64,000 bases of DNA from Mycocentrospora acerina (Eukaryota; Ascomycota; Dothideomycetes; Pleosporales): contig JAKUHH010000236.1 of NCBI GenBank assembly GCA_022701365.1, positions 186,001-250,000 on the forward strand, in the 5' to 3' direction. The notes below the pieces were generated by a model that had not been told where the DNA came from, searched no databases, and saw nothing but the letters and a program-made list of their open reading frames with translations. The position numbers and the translations under genes are program-made. Below are positions 34,804 to 45,026 of this stretch, in pieces (the first letter of the stretch is position 1; each line of letters begins with the position of its first letter).

Positions 34804-36638
34804 CATTCAGCAAGATAGTCCATTAAAATTATGTTCTCAATCGTGTCAGATGCATCGAATATATGCATGCAAAACCTTTGCCATTATTTTTGTTCGTAAT
34901 ATGGATGCAAACTACGTATTGCACGATTTTGGAGGCTCAAATGCACCGAGGAAAGTCTGGCAATCTTCTATATAGCTGGCAGGCAGGGAGCAAACTATGG
35001 TTAACATTTCGTGCCGAGAATTCGGGGTAGTACGGGGCCCTACCTCCTACCATAACGGGCATAGATATTCCAGAGGAACGTATCCTAAAAGAGCAAATTG
35101 GCCTTCACGAACGAAAGCATTCAGTAGCAATATCAGTGCGCACAGTATGACGAGGACCTGCTTGTAACAAAACCTGATGACGACAAACCATTCGTGGATT
35201 GGAGCAAGCGTTTGATATACGAGGCAACACTTGCACTCGATATAACATTGAATCTCGTCATGTAAGATTACGATAAAAGTCTCACTTTTCCAGAGGATAT
35301 TTTTCTGTCTTTACTGGGGTACAGACTTTTTAGATCGAATTCACCAATATGGACAGCTTTACACATAGTGAATTCCACATTGACACATTATCGAGTTAAA
35401 AAATGAGGGACAATCTTACTAGGCTTACGGTGTTAGAATTATCATGTTCTGATACGGTACCACAATGCTTGCGAAGTTGGCCTAGGACGGCATGGGCAGG
35501 AGTCGTACACCTATGACTTGGGATACCGATTTTAGCAAGGACTTGACGTCCTTACTTAGTATTGGTGGCTTCACCGATAGAAACTCTTACGCAACGAGTC
35601 ACCAAATCTGTTCGTCTTTTAGTTCTTATGTATCATTTTATCGGCATTTGAACAGATAGAGCTCTGCAGGCAGGTCTGATTGCAGATCACCAATCTCATA
35701 CCCACCATCAAGACATCGATGTTTCCAATTTTGTATCCTTGCTATCATCCTATTCGCTTGTTTCAAAGTCCCACAATCTAGTTTGGTTGCGAGGCAAAGA
35801 GATTACAAGTGAAAAGCATGTCGCATAATACCCACAAATGTTCTCAACTAGAGCACATCTCAACTTAGATATTTCACGGAATTGATATGTCGAGCTGAGT
35901 GATACACAATTTTACCAGAGTCTCAATTGTTTCCATTTAGAAGGTCGCCTCTTACTACCATGCTGTTTGTTCGCCCAACATTACCACTTAATCGTAGTAA
36001 TTTCGTAGAATTGTTCAAGGGTTCGAAATGATGTTGGGTCAGTGTGAAGTCGAATTTTCAAATTCACAAGAGTTGCATAGGTACAGGGCATTGAGATATC
36101 TTAGCATATCTTCTTTGAAGATTATCAAACAACTAGACTAATTCTTCTGTGTAATGGTACATGGACGTTCCCAACCTTCCGAATATTTTGTCTTGTTTTG
36201 CGTTTGTCGTAGTTTAGACACGGTAGAAACTAGCAAGCTTGGGCAAAAAATCTAGTGACGATGAGGAATCAGGGGAATCTACTGGCCACTAAAGGTCGAT
36301 TTTAATAGGGACGTGTTTGGTTGGATGCGTAGTCTCAGATGTGGAAACAGTCTCCCACGGTCTGGGTGTTGGTCCGTGCACACTTGGCTGGATGACAGTT
36401 GCTATCGCTGCTCCTTCCCTTCTTCTCTTACCTTCGATCTTCTCGACAGGACACTCGCCCCCGTTTTCCACACACACTACTTTGCCACAGTTGTTCCCAC
36501 GTCGACGTGGATTGTTAAGCACTGGGATAGGCGACTGCAGAAACACACCGGCTGCGCCGACTTGCCTGCCTCCTACACGTCAGCTGCTGTAACAACTCCA
36601 ATACTACAGCGCATCAACCACAACCAAGCACCACCAAC
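34804..36638. other. gene-poor DNA right of the MITE and mpe1 promoter
   Basis: About 1.8 kb. At 35127-35402 two 45-codon open stretches in one frame, separated by a TAA, have protein-like composition (for example KPFVDWSKRLIYEATLALDI and later FPEDIFLSLLGYRLFR). They could be the wreck of a gene, but I recognise no family. The rest is AT-rich and featureless to about 36290; 36290-36638 is mpe1 promoter and leader, CT-rich with CAACCACAACCAAG-type leader sequence just before the ATG. Confidence 0.4.
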
Positions 36639-38234
36639 ATGCCGTTTTCCGCCTTTTATAGGTCCAAAAACGAGAAGGAACTTCACCGTGTGGACTTTGA
36701 GGGCACCACCATTACAGTGTTTGAGCTAAAGCGAGAGATAATCCAGCGCAGTGGTCTCGCCAAAGAGGCAAATACCGACTTTCACATCCTTCGCGAACAC
36801 GACTCGAGCGTATACGAGGATGATACCGAACTCATCTCACCTTCAAGCACGGTCATCACACAGCGACGGCCCGCTGCGTCTGGACGAGGCAATATTGTTC
36901 GCTACATGAACGGCAAGGTCCCTCAGCGCGCATTTAAGAAGACTGCTTCAGCTGTACCCGACAGTGGTAGTGTTGACACCAGCCCCGAAGCTGCTTTCTT
37001 GGCTGAGTCGAGCGAGGCCTGGAAACGGGAACAGGAGCAGCTATCGAAAGCTAAGCCTGTTTACAACAAGAAGTCGGCAAATGTTCCAAGTGGCCCCCCG
37101 CCAGCCTACTACACCTGTAGAATCTGTAACGAGAAGGGTCACTACATCCAGCAGTGTCCAACAAAGGACGATCCCAATCACAAGTCTTACAAGCTCCCGA
37201 CCGGCATACCAAAATCATTTCAGAAGGAGGTGACTGCAGAAGAGGCGGATGGCCCAAATGTTATGAAGACTCCTGATGGACGGTATGTGCAGGTCAAGAC
37301 GGACGCGAATGAGTGGAACAAGTTTCAGCAAAAGACCAATGCGGTCAAAGCACAGGAAGCGAGCGCCGATGCTGCCATGAAAGAGTTGCGCGAACGGGGG
37401 CTTCAGTGCTCAATTGATGAGCGCATGTTTGTCGATCCTATGAAAACGCCGTGCTGTGGTCAGACATTCTGTCGCCAATGCATCGAGAGCGCGTTAGAAG
37501 AGGGTGATTTAGTGTGCCCCCATTGCAACGAGGAGGAAGTGCTTGTGGACAATCTAGTCAAGGATGAGGAAATGGTAAACAAAATCCGCGAATATCAAGC
37601 AGAGAAGGCAGCGGAGAAGATGGAGGCAGCGGCTAAACAGCACAATGAACAAATTGCTTCTGATAGTTCGAAACAATCAACTGACAATTCTGCTCCTGCC
37701 GTCGTCGACGCTAACTCTTCTTCTCCAAACTCAAAAAAGAGGAAGTCACCGCCAACAGAGATCCAGCCGCCTACGGCTCCAAAGGCAATGCGCCAGCCAA
37801 CGGAGGAACAGGTCCAGGCGGAATTTCAGGCACAAATGGATCAAATGTTCCGCTTGCCAATGAATATGCCCGGCATGAACATGCCTATGAACATGCCTAT
37901 GAACATGCCCATGCCCATGATGCAGCAACAGCACATGCCCATGCAAAACCCCATGATGAACATGGGCATGGGCATGGGTGGCTACGGCAACGGCATGGCA
38001 AACGGAAATGGAAACGGTTGGGGTGCACAACAAGGGTTCCACGGATGGAACGGACATCAGCTCCAACAACCTGGTATGAACATGAATATGATGAACATGA
38101 ACATGAACATGAACATGGGATTTCAAGGAAACAATGGCAATGCCGGCCAGCAAGACGCGTATGAACGACAGCCAGTAAATAATCGCCAGAGAAATAAGAG
38201 GACCAGAGAGCCGGATTATCGGACACTGCATTAG
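36639..38234 (+). CDS. mpe1: Mpe1/RBBP6 pre-mRNA 3'-end processing factor
   Basis: Subunit of the cleavage and polyadenylation factor; its RING can act as a ubiquitin ligase. One exon, 531 residues. Domains in order: ubiquitin-like DWNN domain at about 3-77 (FYRSKNEKELHRVDFEGT, then VFELKREIIQRSGL); CCHC zinc knuckle at 160-173 (C160-x2-C163-x4-H168-x4-C173); RING/U-box-like domain at about 257-300 (CSIDERMFVDPMKTPCCGQTF, then CRQCI...CPHC); a charged linker with NLS-like KKRKSPP; and a Met/Asn/Pro-rich tail with tandem NMPM units. The tail repeat is encoded by near-perfect copies of ATGAACATGCCT around 37876-37905, and a second ATGAACATGAAC run lies near 38080-38115. ATG at 36639 gives MPFSAFYRSK, the usual family beginning. 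Converges with apn1. Confidence 0.95.
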   Translation: MPFSAFYRSKNEKELHRVDFEGTTITVFELKREIIQRSGLAKEANTDFHILREHDSSVYEDDTELISPSSTVITQRRPAASGRGNIVRYMNGKVPQRAFKKTASAVPDSGSVDTSPEAAFLAESSEAWKREQEQLSKAKPVYNKKSANVPSGPPPAYYTCRICNEKGHYIQQCPTKDDPNHKSYKLPTGIPKSFQKEVTAEEADGPNVMKTPDGRYVQVKTDANEWNKFQQKTNAVKAQEASADAAMKELRERGLQCSIDERMFVDPMKTPCCGQTFCRQCIESALEEGDLVCPHCNEEEVLVDNLVKDEEMVNKIREYQAEKAAEKMEAAAKQHNEQIASDSSKQSTDNSAPAVVDANSSSPNSKKRKSPPTEIQPPTAPKAMRQPTEEQVQAEFQAQMDQMFRLPMNMPGMNMPMNMPMNMPMPMMQQQHMPMQNPMMNMGMGMGGYGNGMANGNGNGWGAQQGFHGWNGHQLQQPGMNMNMMNMNMNMNMGFQGNNGNAGQQDAYERQPVNNRQRNKRTREPDYRTLH

Positions 38235-39213
38235 GAAATACCGTGGCGATATTGTTGATGTCCACGTTTGGAGCGACTCATATAAAACAAGGTCCCGATT
38301 TTTTTGTACATATAATTCGATTTCGCGGAGCAGGAGTTGAATCTACCGAAGGGGGGTGGGGGGTCATTATGCTTCTGCGTATGCGTCTGTTTTTCTCTCT
38401 TGCTCTCTCCGTTTTTGGGCGCCCGTGTATGGAGGAAGGAATAACCGAGTGCGCGTGGGTGCGTTGATTATTCGCATGCAGCTTCGGGCTTGGGTTCGCG
38501 GTGGGTGGGGGGACTGTGTGCTTTTGATGGGTGCGAGATTCTGTACTGCGGCGTTTTTTTTTTCCTCTTTCTTCTTGGGTGAATCGGAGCGCTTTTGTCG
38601 GGAGGTTCGGCTGGTGGGGAGGAGTAGCATGGATAGCATTGTTTGTTGTTATTTTTGGTCATCAATGTCAATATATGTATCAGTATCAAACCCAGAATGC
38701 TGCTATCGCATATTTTTGCTGTGCTGATGAGTAAAGTGAAGATGGGCGAAGTAAGCCGTATCTCTATACTGTTTTTCTTGACGCCAGGATTAGGCTTGGG
38801 TCGACAACAATGTGTGATATGAAGGGGCTGGATTTGATTGAGCAACAGTTATCCGGGCTGGGCGTCAAAAGAGAATGCCCACGAAGCTTGTTTGGAGTAG
38901 TACGGGGACTAAGAATAAGAAATCAATTAATTCGCAGAGGGTTAAGTACTTGTAACTTTAAAACGCATCCCTGTTTGGCCGTATAGTACATGTGTGAATA
39001 ATCTCAAATCGTGTGTCCGTTTCCTTTTGTTTTACGCCTGCATACTGCTTGTTGTTGGGAGGTCCAACTATGCTTCTGGGTGCCTACGGAAACATCGGGC
39101 ACAGTCTTGTACTCCCGAAACTTTCACTCTCACTTTAGAGCTGAATGTTGTCTGATGAGGTTCCTCTGTTTGGGAATCATGTGTTTTGATTACGCTCAGG
39201 TCTCACCTGCAGC
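38235..39213. other. intergenic region between convergent mpe1 and apn1
   Basis: 979 bp holding both 3' flanks. 38340-38600 is G/T-rich with a T9 run, typical of fungal 3' sequence. Overlapping open frames on both strands carry no recognisable protein. No RNA gene or repeat recognised. Confidence 0.5.
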
Positions 39214-41094
39214 TTATTCCTCATCAGAAGTGTCATCCTCCTCACTCTCAACCTTCTTCTTGCCTTTTCCCGTCTTCTTCGGCTGGGCTACTTTGGCTTG
39301 CGTTTTTGGTTTGACTCCCTTGGCCTGCTTCTTCGGCTTTGTTATCTTTGTTTGCTTGCGGTCGACCTGGTCGCCGATGCGCTCGCGCTCAGTTGCACCT
39401 TCTGCATGCAGCTTGGCCTCCAAGTCCTTAAACTCCTGACTCTTAACGTCCATACCAACAAGCTTTTCGAGCATCTTGATCTCGCGGGCCCAGACAGACT
39501 TGTCTTCAGACTTCTTGCCGTCCGCACCAACAATGTCGTTGGGAGTCTCGAGAATCATTGGTAGACCGTGGAGGCGTTCGTCGTTGACGATGTTGTGGAA
39601 CGCACGTAGGCCGAGATAACCTGTACCAATGCGGGCGTGGAGGTCGCGGTGGCTACTTATGGGGGCTTTGCTGTCATTGATGTGTAGAGCTTTGAGATAC
39701 TTTAAGTCGATTATTTCGTCGAACTTGGCCATTGTCTCCGCATATGCGTCCGGAGTGCGAAGATCGTAGCCAGCTGCAAAGACATGGCAGGTATCGAGAC
39801 AGACAGCTACACGACTCTTGTCTTCGACGTGCTCAATGATTGCAGCTATGTCTTCAAAGGTACCTCCAATCGTGTTACCAAGAGATGCCATGGTCTCCAG
39901 TACAGTGATGACTTCACCAGTGGCAGGGTCGCTGTGAGCCTGGTTGAGATTCTCAGCAATAAGCCTGATACCCTCCTCACGCGTGGTAGCATTGGCGTTG
40001 CCAGGATGAAAGTTGTACAACTTGATACCAAGCTTGTGGCAGCGTACAAGATCGTCGTGGAAAGCATCGTAAGCCTGCTTCTTGCGCTCAGGATCAGGAT
40101 GCGCCAGGTTGACGAGGTAAGATCCATGAGGTAGGCAGCAGTCCCCAACTTCGACGTTATGCATCTTGCAGGCACTGATGAATGTCGTGGCGATTTCAGG
40201 ATCTAGTGCGGGGCTGTCCCATTTGCGCTGGTTCTTCATAAACATGGCGAAGGCGTTGCCGCTGAAGAGGTAAGCTTATTATTTGATAAACAGTTACGGA
40301 AAGATGAGACAGTTACGTACCCGATGTGTAGAAGATTCGGGATAGCATTATGCACACCTAGTTTACGCTCCATGTTAGCGTGTGATCTTGTCACAAAAAA
40401 ATGGGAAAGGGTGAATCTCACCTCCTGCAGTACTAACGTGAGCTCCGACACGCAGTTTGGTGTCATTTGTGCGCTCCTCGAGTGGAGCCTCATCTTTTGC
40501 ATTCTTCTTCTTGACTATACGGGCTGTCTTTTTGACTGCTGTGGCCTTTGTGGCCTTGGTAGGCCTGGTGTCTGCCTTCTCTTCATCTTCTGCCGTCTTC
40601 TTGGTCCGCTTAGTGGTCTTGGTAGCCGTGGTCTCCGCCTTTCTCTTTGTGCCTTTGGCTGTTGTCTTTGCGACGGTGGACTTTTCAGCAAGCGCACTGA
40701 GCCCCTCAGGAGGAGGCGAAAGAGACGAGTTGGACGACGTATCGGATAAATCTTTTGTCATTGTGTTGTGAAATGGCCGTTGTGGTGCAAGAGCGTGCGT
40801 GTGGATGGGTGAAATGTATGTCGTGCTTGGTAGAGTACTGAAAGGGGCAGATGCAGTGCTTATATGAGCAAAACTTGTCGAGAAGGAGTGCTGTAGATGG
40901 GGTGAGAGCCAATAAAGCAGCCTTTTTGGTGAGAGCTGATCAAGGTAAGAGCAGCTTTCACTTCGAGTTTGTATCGATGAGCCTGGCAGGTAAAGGAGGT
41001 TGGGCGTAGGCTTGGATGACAGAGGGCGTAGTGAGACTTTTGATGGCAAAAGAGCGTGTAGATGATTATACAAAGGTCTGGAGAGAAGTTTCAT
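39214..41094 (-). CDS. apn1: AP endonuclease Apn1 (endonuclease IV family), likely dual-targeted
   Basis: Zinc-dependent enzyme that cuts DNA 5' of abasic sites in base excision repair. Exons 41094-40422, 40357-40321 and 40261-39214 give 585 residues; the middle exon is just 37 nt. The TIM-barrel begins at about 212 (KLRVGAHVSTAGGVHNAIPN), with motifs NAFAMFMKNQRKW, CCLPHGSYLVNLA, LYNFHPGN, TVLETMA, VCLDTCHVFAAGYD, ALHINDSKAP and PMILETPND, covering the metal ligands. The C-terminal tail is Lys-rich (KPKKQAKGVKPKTQAK) with an acidic end, suiting nuclear import. The first ATG gives a 111-residue extension rich in Arg, Ser, Leu and His with hardly any acidic residues, like a mitochondrial presequence. 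A second in-frame ATG (40761, MTKDLSDTSSN) starts the Lys-rich, nuclear-type N-terminus. Both forms are plausible products. Confidence 0.93.
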
Positions 41095-41509
41095 ACAGCT
41101 GGGAAATCCACATCCAGGTTGAGAGGTCGCGGGGAGTGCTGGTGTATCGAACCCTGTATGGCGAGCGCTGAATCAGGGGAACTCTCCTAAACAAGAAATT
41201 GCGAGAAAAGAGAAGAAGACGGAGCGATGACAACCAGCTGAGTAGCTTGGGAAGTAAAGTCGAGGTGCAGACAAGACTGCTTGGGCGCAGCTGAAAACGA
41301 GATGAGCGTGCAGCAGCGCGACGCTCCATCCAACGTCGTCGCGTGTCGAAGCTGACGCCAGTTCACGTGCCCAAGTCAGCCCCGCAAAATATTTCTTATC
41401 GTCGGATAAGCAGACGTCGACCAAAAATTCCATCGCCTGTCCAGCACGACAGCGTCGACACGCCAGCTCCACCGCCTCACACCTGCACTCGCCGCCACAA
41501 CCGCCCAAA
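41095..41509. promoter_or_regulatory. shared divergent promoter of apn1 and dim1
   Basis: 415 bp between the two start codons (or 748 bp from the internal apn1 ATG). A CACGTG E-box is at 41364-41369. The dim1 leader just before its ATG is C/A-rich (ACAACCGCCCAAA). Nothing further can be assigned. Confidence 0.45.
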
Positions 41510-42658
41510 ATGCCAAAAGACAAGCGAAAGCGCACCTCGGGCGCCCCCGATGCCACGCCCTACGCAAAGCCGTCGTCCAAAGCCGCTGCCGCGCACTCGA
41601 TCTTCAAAATGGACAAAGACCTTGGCCAGCATATCCTCAAGAACCCCGGTGTCGCCAGCGCAATCGTGCAAAAAGCGCACCTGAAGCAATCCGACCATGT
41701 CCTCGAAGTCGGTCCCGGAACCGGCAATCTGACAGTCCTGATCCTCAAGGCCGCCAAAGCAGTCACGGCTGTCGAAATGGATCCCCGAATGGCCGCCGAA
41801 TTGACCAAGCGAGTCCAAGGCACCCCCGAAGGCAAGCGCCTCAAGGTCATGCTGGGCGACGTGATCAAAACCGAGCTGCCCCGCTTCGACGTCTGCATTT
41901 CCAACACGCCGTACCAGATTTCTTCGCCCCTGGTCTTCAAGCTGCTGTCCCTGCCCAACCCCCCACGCAGCTGCATCCTCATGTTCCAGCGCGAATTCGC
42001 TATGCGCCTCTTCGCCAAGCCCGGCGAGAAGCTCTACTCTCGCCTGTCCGTGAACGTGCAGATGTGGGCCAAAGTCAGCCACATCATGAAAGTCGGACGC
42101 AACAACTTCAACCCCCCGCCGCTCGTGGAGAGCAACGTCGTACGCATCGAGCCCAAGTTCCCACGCCCGCAGATTGCATATGACGAATGGGACGGACTAC
42201 TCCGCATCGCCTTTGTACGCAAGAACAGAACGCTCCGCGCATCTTTCCTCGGCACCGCAGCCGTCCTGGAGCTCCTGACAAGCAATTACCGCCTCTTCTG
42301 CGCACAAAACGACATTGCCCTCGACGATACACCGCTCGACCCCTCCGCCGCGGAGCCAGAAACCATGGACCTCGACGCCCCTGAGGCAGACGACGACGAC
42401 GACTTCAAGGGCTTCTCCGACCCAGATGACCCCGACGACGAACTCCCCGACTTCTTCAAGCAGCTGCAAGCCTCGAAGAAGGTCAACGGCGCGAATCGCA
42501 AGAAGAAGGGCAGAGTGAGCGAACTGGTGAGAGAAAAAGTCAGGAAGGTGCTCGAGGACGAGACGAAGCTGGCCGATAAGCGAGCGCGAGTATGTGACGA
42601 AGGTGACTTTTTGAAGCTACTCTATGCGTTTAACCAAGAGGGTATCCATTTCAGCTAG
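41510..42658 (+). CDS. dim1: Dim1, 18S rRNA adenine N6,N6-dimethyltransferase
   Basis: Nucleolar methylase that dimethylates two adjacent adenines near the 3' end of 18S rRNA and is required for pre-rRNA processing (KsgA/Dim1 family). One exon, 382 residues. Basic start MPKDKRKRTSG; catalytic core LGQHILKNPGVASAIVQKA, SAM-binding motif VLEVGPGTGNLT at about 64-75, acidic AVEMDPRM, motif IV ISNTPYQISSP with the catalytic NTPY, then LMFQREFAMRL and VNFNPPPxVES-type sequence (NNFNPPPLVESNVV). The C-terminal domain contains a fungal acidic insertion (about 283-320, DDDDDFKGFSDPDDPDDE) before the terminal KLLYAFNQEGIHFS. ATG at 41510 is preceded by CCCAAA. Divergent from apn1, convergent with his7. 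Confidence 0.96.
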   Translation: MPKDKRKRTSGAPDATPYAKPSSKAAAAHSIFKMDKDLGQHILKNPGVASAIVQKAHLKQSDHVLEVGPGTGNLTVLILKAAKAVTAVEMDPRMAAELTKRVQGTPEGKRLKVMLGDVIKTELPRFDVCISNTPYQISSPLVFKLLSLPNPPRSCILMFQREFAMRLFAKPGEKLYSRLSVNVQMWAKVSHIMKVGRNNFNPPPLVESNVVRIEPKFPRPQIAYDEWDGLLRIAFVRKNRTLRASFLGTAAVLELLTSNYRLFCAQNDIALDDTPLDPSAAEPETMDLDAPEADDDDDFKGFSDPDDPDDELPDFFKQLQASKKVNGANRKKKGRVSELVREKVRKVLEDETKLADKRARVCDEGDFLKLLYAFNQEGIHFS

Positions 42659-42987
42659 AGGAGGAGGAGGAGGAAATAGAGTACTGAAGTGGATTACTTG
42701 CATTCTAGGCGTTTTTTTCCATTCTTTTTCTTCTTCTTCTTGGAAGGCAGACGGAGGGCATGTCACGAAAGAGCATGGGCAGGCGTTTTGTAAATGGAGA
42801 GGGATTTTTTTTATACCAAAAAAGCACGGCGTTTGAATGTTGACGAGGAAAAGAGGTAGATGGATGCAAGAGATTTTGTATGACATGGCCAATTCTTATT
42901 ACTAAAAGAAACACATATACCGCTCAATCCAATCCAATCCAGTCCAATCTAATCTAATCTATTTACTCCAAGGTTCCCTCTCCCATT
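42659..42987. other. intergenic region between convergent dim1 and his7
   Basis: 329 bp with both 3' flanks. It carries a short degenerate pentanucleotide repeat, AATCC drifting to AATCT (42925-42960), close to the his7 stop. No gene. Confidence 0.6.
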
Positions 42988-44719
42988 CTAGATGTCCGCA
43001 TCAAACGGCCTGACTATCTGGCCCTTTTCTTGCAACCACTCCTTCACCTGTCGAACTGTGTACTCACCCCTGTGGAACATGCCCGCGCCCAATGCCGCAT
43101 CCGTCTTGGTCTCTGCAAACACCTGCTCAAAATGTCCCGGGTTGCCAGCTCCGCTGCTGGCAATGACGGGGATCTTGATGGCAGCTTTGACGTCGTTGAT
43201 AAGCTCGAGGTCAAACCCGTTATTGCTTCCGTCCTTGTCAATGCAGTTGAGGAGAATCTCGCCGGCGCCCATGGCTTCCACGGCCTTAACGAGCTGGCGC
43301 ACATCACAGTCGCGACCCTCGCGCCCGCCTTTGATAGTGCATTGGTACCAGCAGTATTCCTCGCCATTGGGGCCGGGGGTCGCGGTTTTGATGGTGTGGT
43401 GGGGTGTGGCGTCGGGGGAGGAAACGTAGATGCGCTTTGGGTCGACGCTGATGACGACTGCCTGAGTGCCGTACGCGGAGGAAATGGATTCAATGGCCGT
43501 GGTGCCTGAGAGCTTCTTCCCCCGCGCATAGTATTCCTCGGCGGCGATGACGGCGTCGGAGCCAATGCTTACCTTGTCGGCGCCGGACTTGAAGTACATG
43601 GTGGCGATGTCGAGGGCGGAGATGTTGGTTCCGTCTGTGTCAACGGTGTCGCGGATGCCGCCTCCGATTGTCAGGGGGACGAAGACGGTTTCGCTGGTTC
43701 GGCGCAGGATCTCGAGCATGGGGGTGTCTGCAACAGGGCAGTTGCGGAAGGATGTGATGTTGAGAAACGTGACTTCGTCGGCGCCCTGCTCGTAGTACTT
43801 CTTTGCCATGTCGACGGGCTTTCCTAGATTGCGGACAGCATTGCCCTCACCCTCGCCCTCGCCCTCCTTCTCCCGCACATCGTACTTGTCGCCCTTTGTG
43901 ACTACAAGGTCGCCCTGGTCGTTTGTGCGCACGTCGAGACATGCGATGACGCGCCTGGTCAGACCCTCTTTTGTCGCCGATGCCGAGGGTGTCTGTGGCA
44001 GCTTCTCGGACCGCCTCCCGTCCAGGAAGGCCTTGAGGACGCGCAAACCTGCAGCGCCACTCTTCTCGGGGTGGAACTGGGTTGCGAAGATGTTGTCCTT
44101 GGCTACTGCGCCGACAAACTCCTCGTCGCCATAGCGCGCCGTGGCAACAGCCCATCCGTCCTTTTCCAGCTTGCCCTCCTCGTACAGTGCGGCATACGAG
44201 TGGACATAGTAGTACTTTGCGTCTGGGGTTATCCCGTACAGTGACTCATCGGAGACCTGTCCTGGCCGCGACGTGTTGGCGCTGTTCCATCCAATGTGCG
44301 GCACGCTCTTGTCCGTGTCCTGGAACTTGCGCAGGCGCAGGGGAATCACGCCCAGTCCTTTGATCTGTGCATCTTCCTCGGAGCCCTCAAAAAGCGCCTG
44401 GATGCCGACACAGATGCCCATGAACGGCTTGCCGGCCCTGATGTGTTCGCGGATGGGCTCCGTGTAGCCGGCCTTGTCGAGCTGCGACAGACAGTGGCCG
44501 AAGTGGCCGACACCGGGGATGATGAGTTTCTAGGCGCCGAGCTACATCAGCACGCGTCCACGGGAATGCAAGTGCTCGGGCAGCGAGGGGCCGTACATCT
44601 GCAGCAGGCACGTCGGCGGGCGACTTGACCCACGCGACCGTGTAGCCGACCTTCTCGATGGCATTGACGAGCGAGCGGACGTTGCCCGCCACGTAGTCGA
44701 GCAGGTGAACGGTTGGCAT
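42988..44719 (-). CDS. his7: imidazole glycerol phosphate synthase, bifunctional glutaminase/cyclase (HisHF)
   Basis: Fifth step region of histidine synthesis: the N-terminal glutaminase supplies ammonia to the C-terminal cyclase, which makes IGP and AICAR. Exons 44719-44597 and 44529-42988 give 554 residues (yeast His7 is 552). The 67-bp intron (donor GTACGG, branch GCTGATG, acceptor CCTAG) joins SPADVPAAD to KLIIPGVGHFG. Glutaminase: Cys in FMGICVGIQALF and the HPE of FATQFHPEKSG form the triad. Cyclase: starts VIACLDVRTND with the first catalytic Asp, then GGGIRDT, then NCIDKDGSNNGFD with the second Asp, and VIASSGAGNPGHF. A short GEGEGEG insert sits between the first cyclase strands. Without splicing the gene looks frame-broken; it is intact. 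Divergent from imp3. Confidence 0.96.
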
Positions 44720-45026
44720 GGCGAAGAATGTGTGTGACTGGGAGACGGGGCGAGAGGCGCGAGAGAAAAACACAGCTCTTGACTCAGGCCTGGGAAATCC
44801 TGGGCCCGGCCGTCATTGGAGGGGCAGCGCAGCGTGGTGACGGCAGTACTAGCTCCCTTCTGCTAGCGCGCTGCGGAAAATGTTCGGAGCTTCAACTTTT
44901 TGAACATGCACGCCTCGGCCAGCCAGCCAGCCATTCCTCTCCACACCCGCCCCGGCACAGCTGCACGCGCCGCACCCCTTGCCCACCTCGACAGTACCCT
45001 GCCGCGACTCGCATTCCACCGCCAGA
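44720..45026. promoter_or_regulatory. shared divergent promoter of his7 and imp3
   Basis: 307 bp between starts. No TGACTC-type general-control element is obvious by eye next to his7; a TGACTCAGG-like string at about 44779-44786 (CTTGACTCAGG) is the best candidate for a Gcn4/CPC1-type site and is about 60 bp from the his7 ATG. The imp3 side is C-rich. The element is visible; use is inference. Confidence 0.45.

Noticed and set aside
34597..34806. Minus-strand 69-residue frame across the MITE
   Set aside because: By-product of the inverted repeat; no transposase character.
37746..38265. His/Val/Cys-rich minus-strand frames opposite the Mpe1 tail
   Set aside because: Reverse complement of the ATGAACATGCCT repeats; composition artefact.
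44387..44773. Frameshift or pseudogene in the N-terminus of his7
   Set aside because: A normal 67-bp intron explains the change of frame and restores the expected family sequence.
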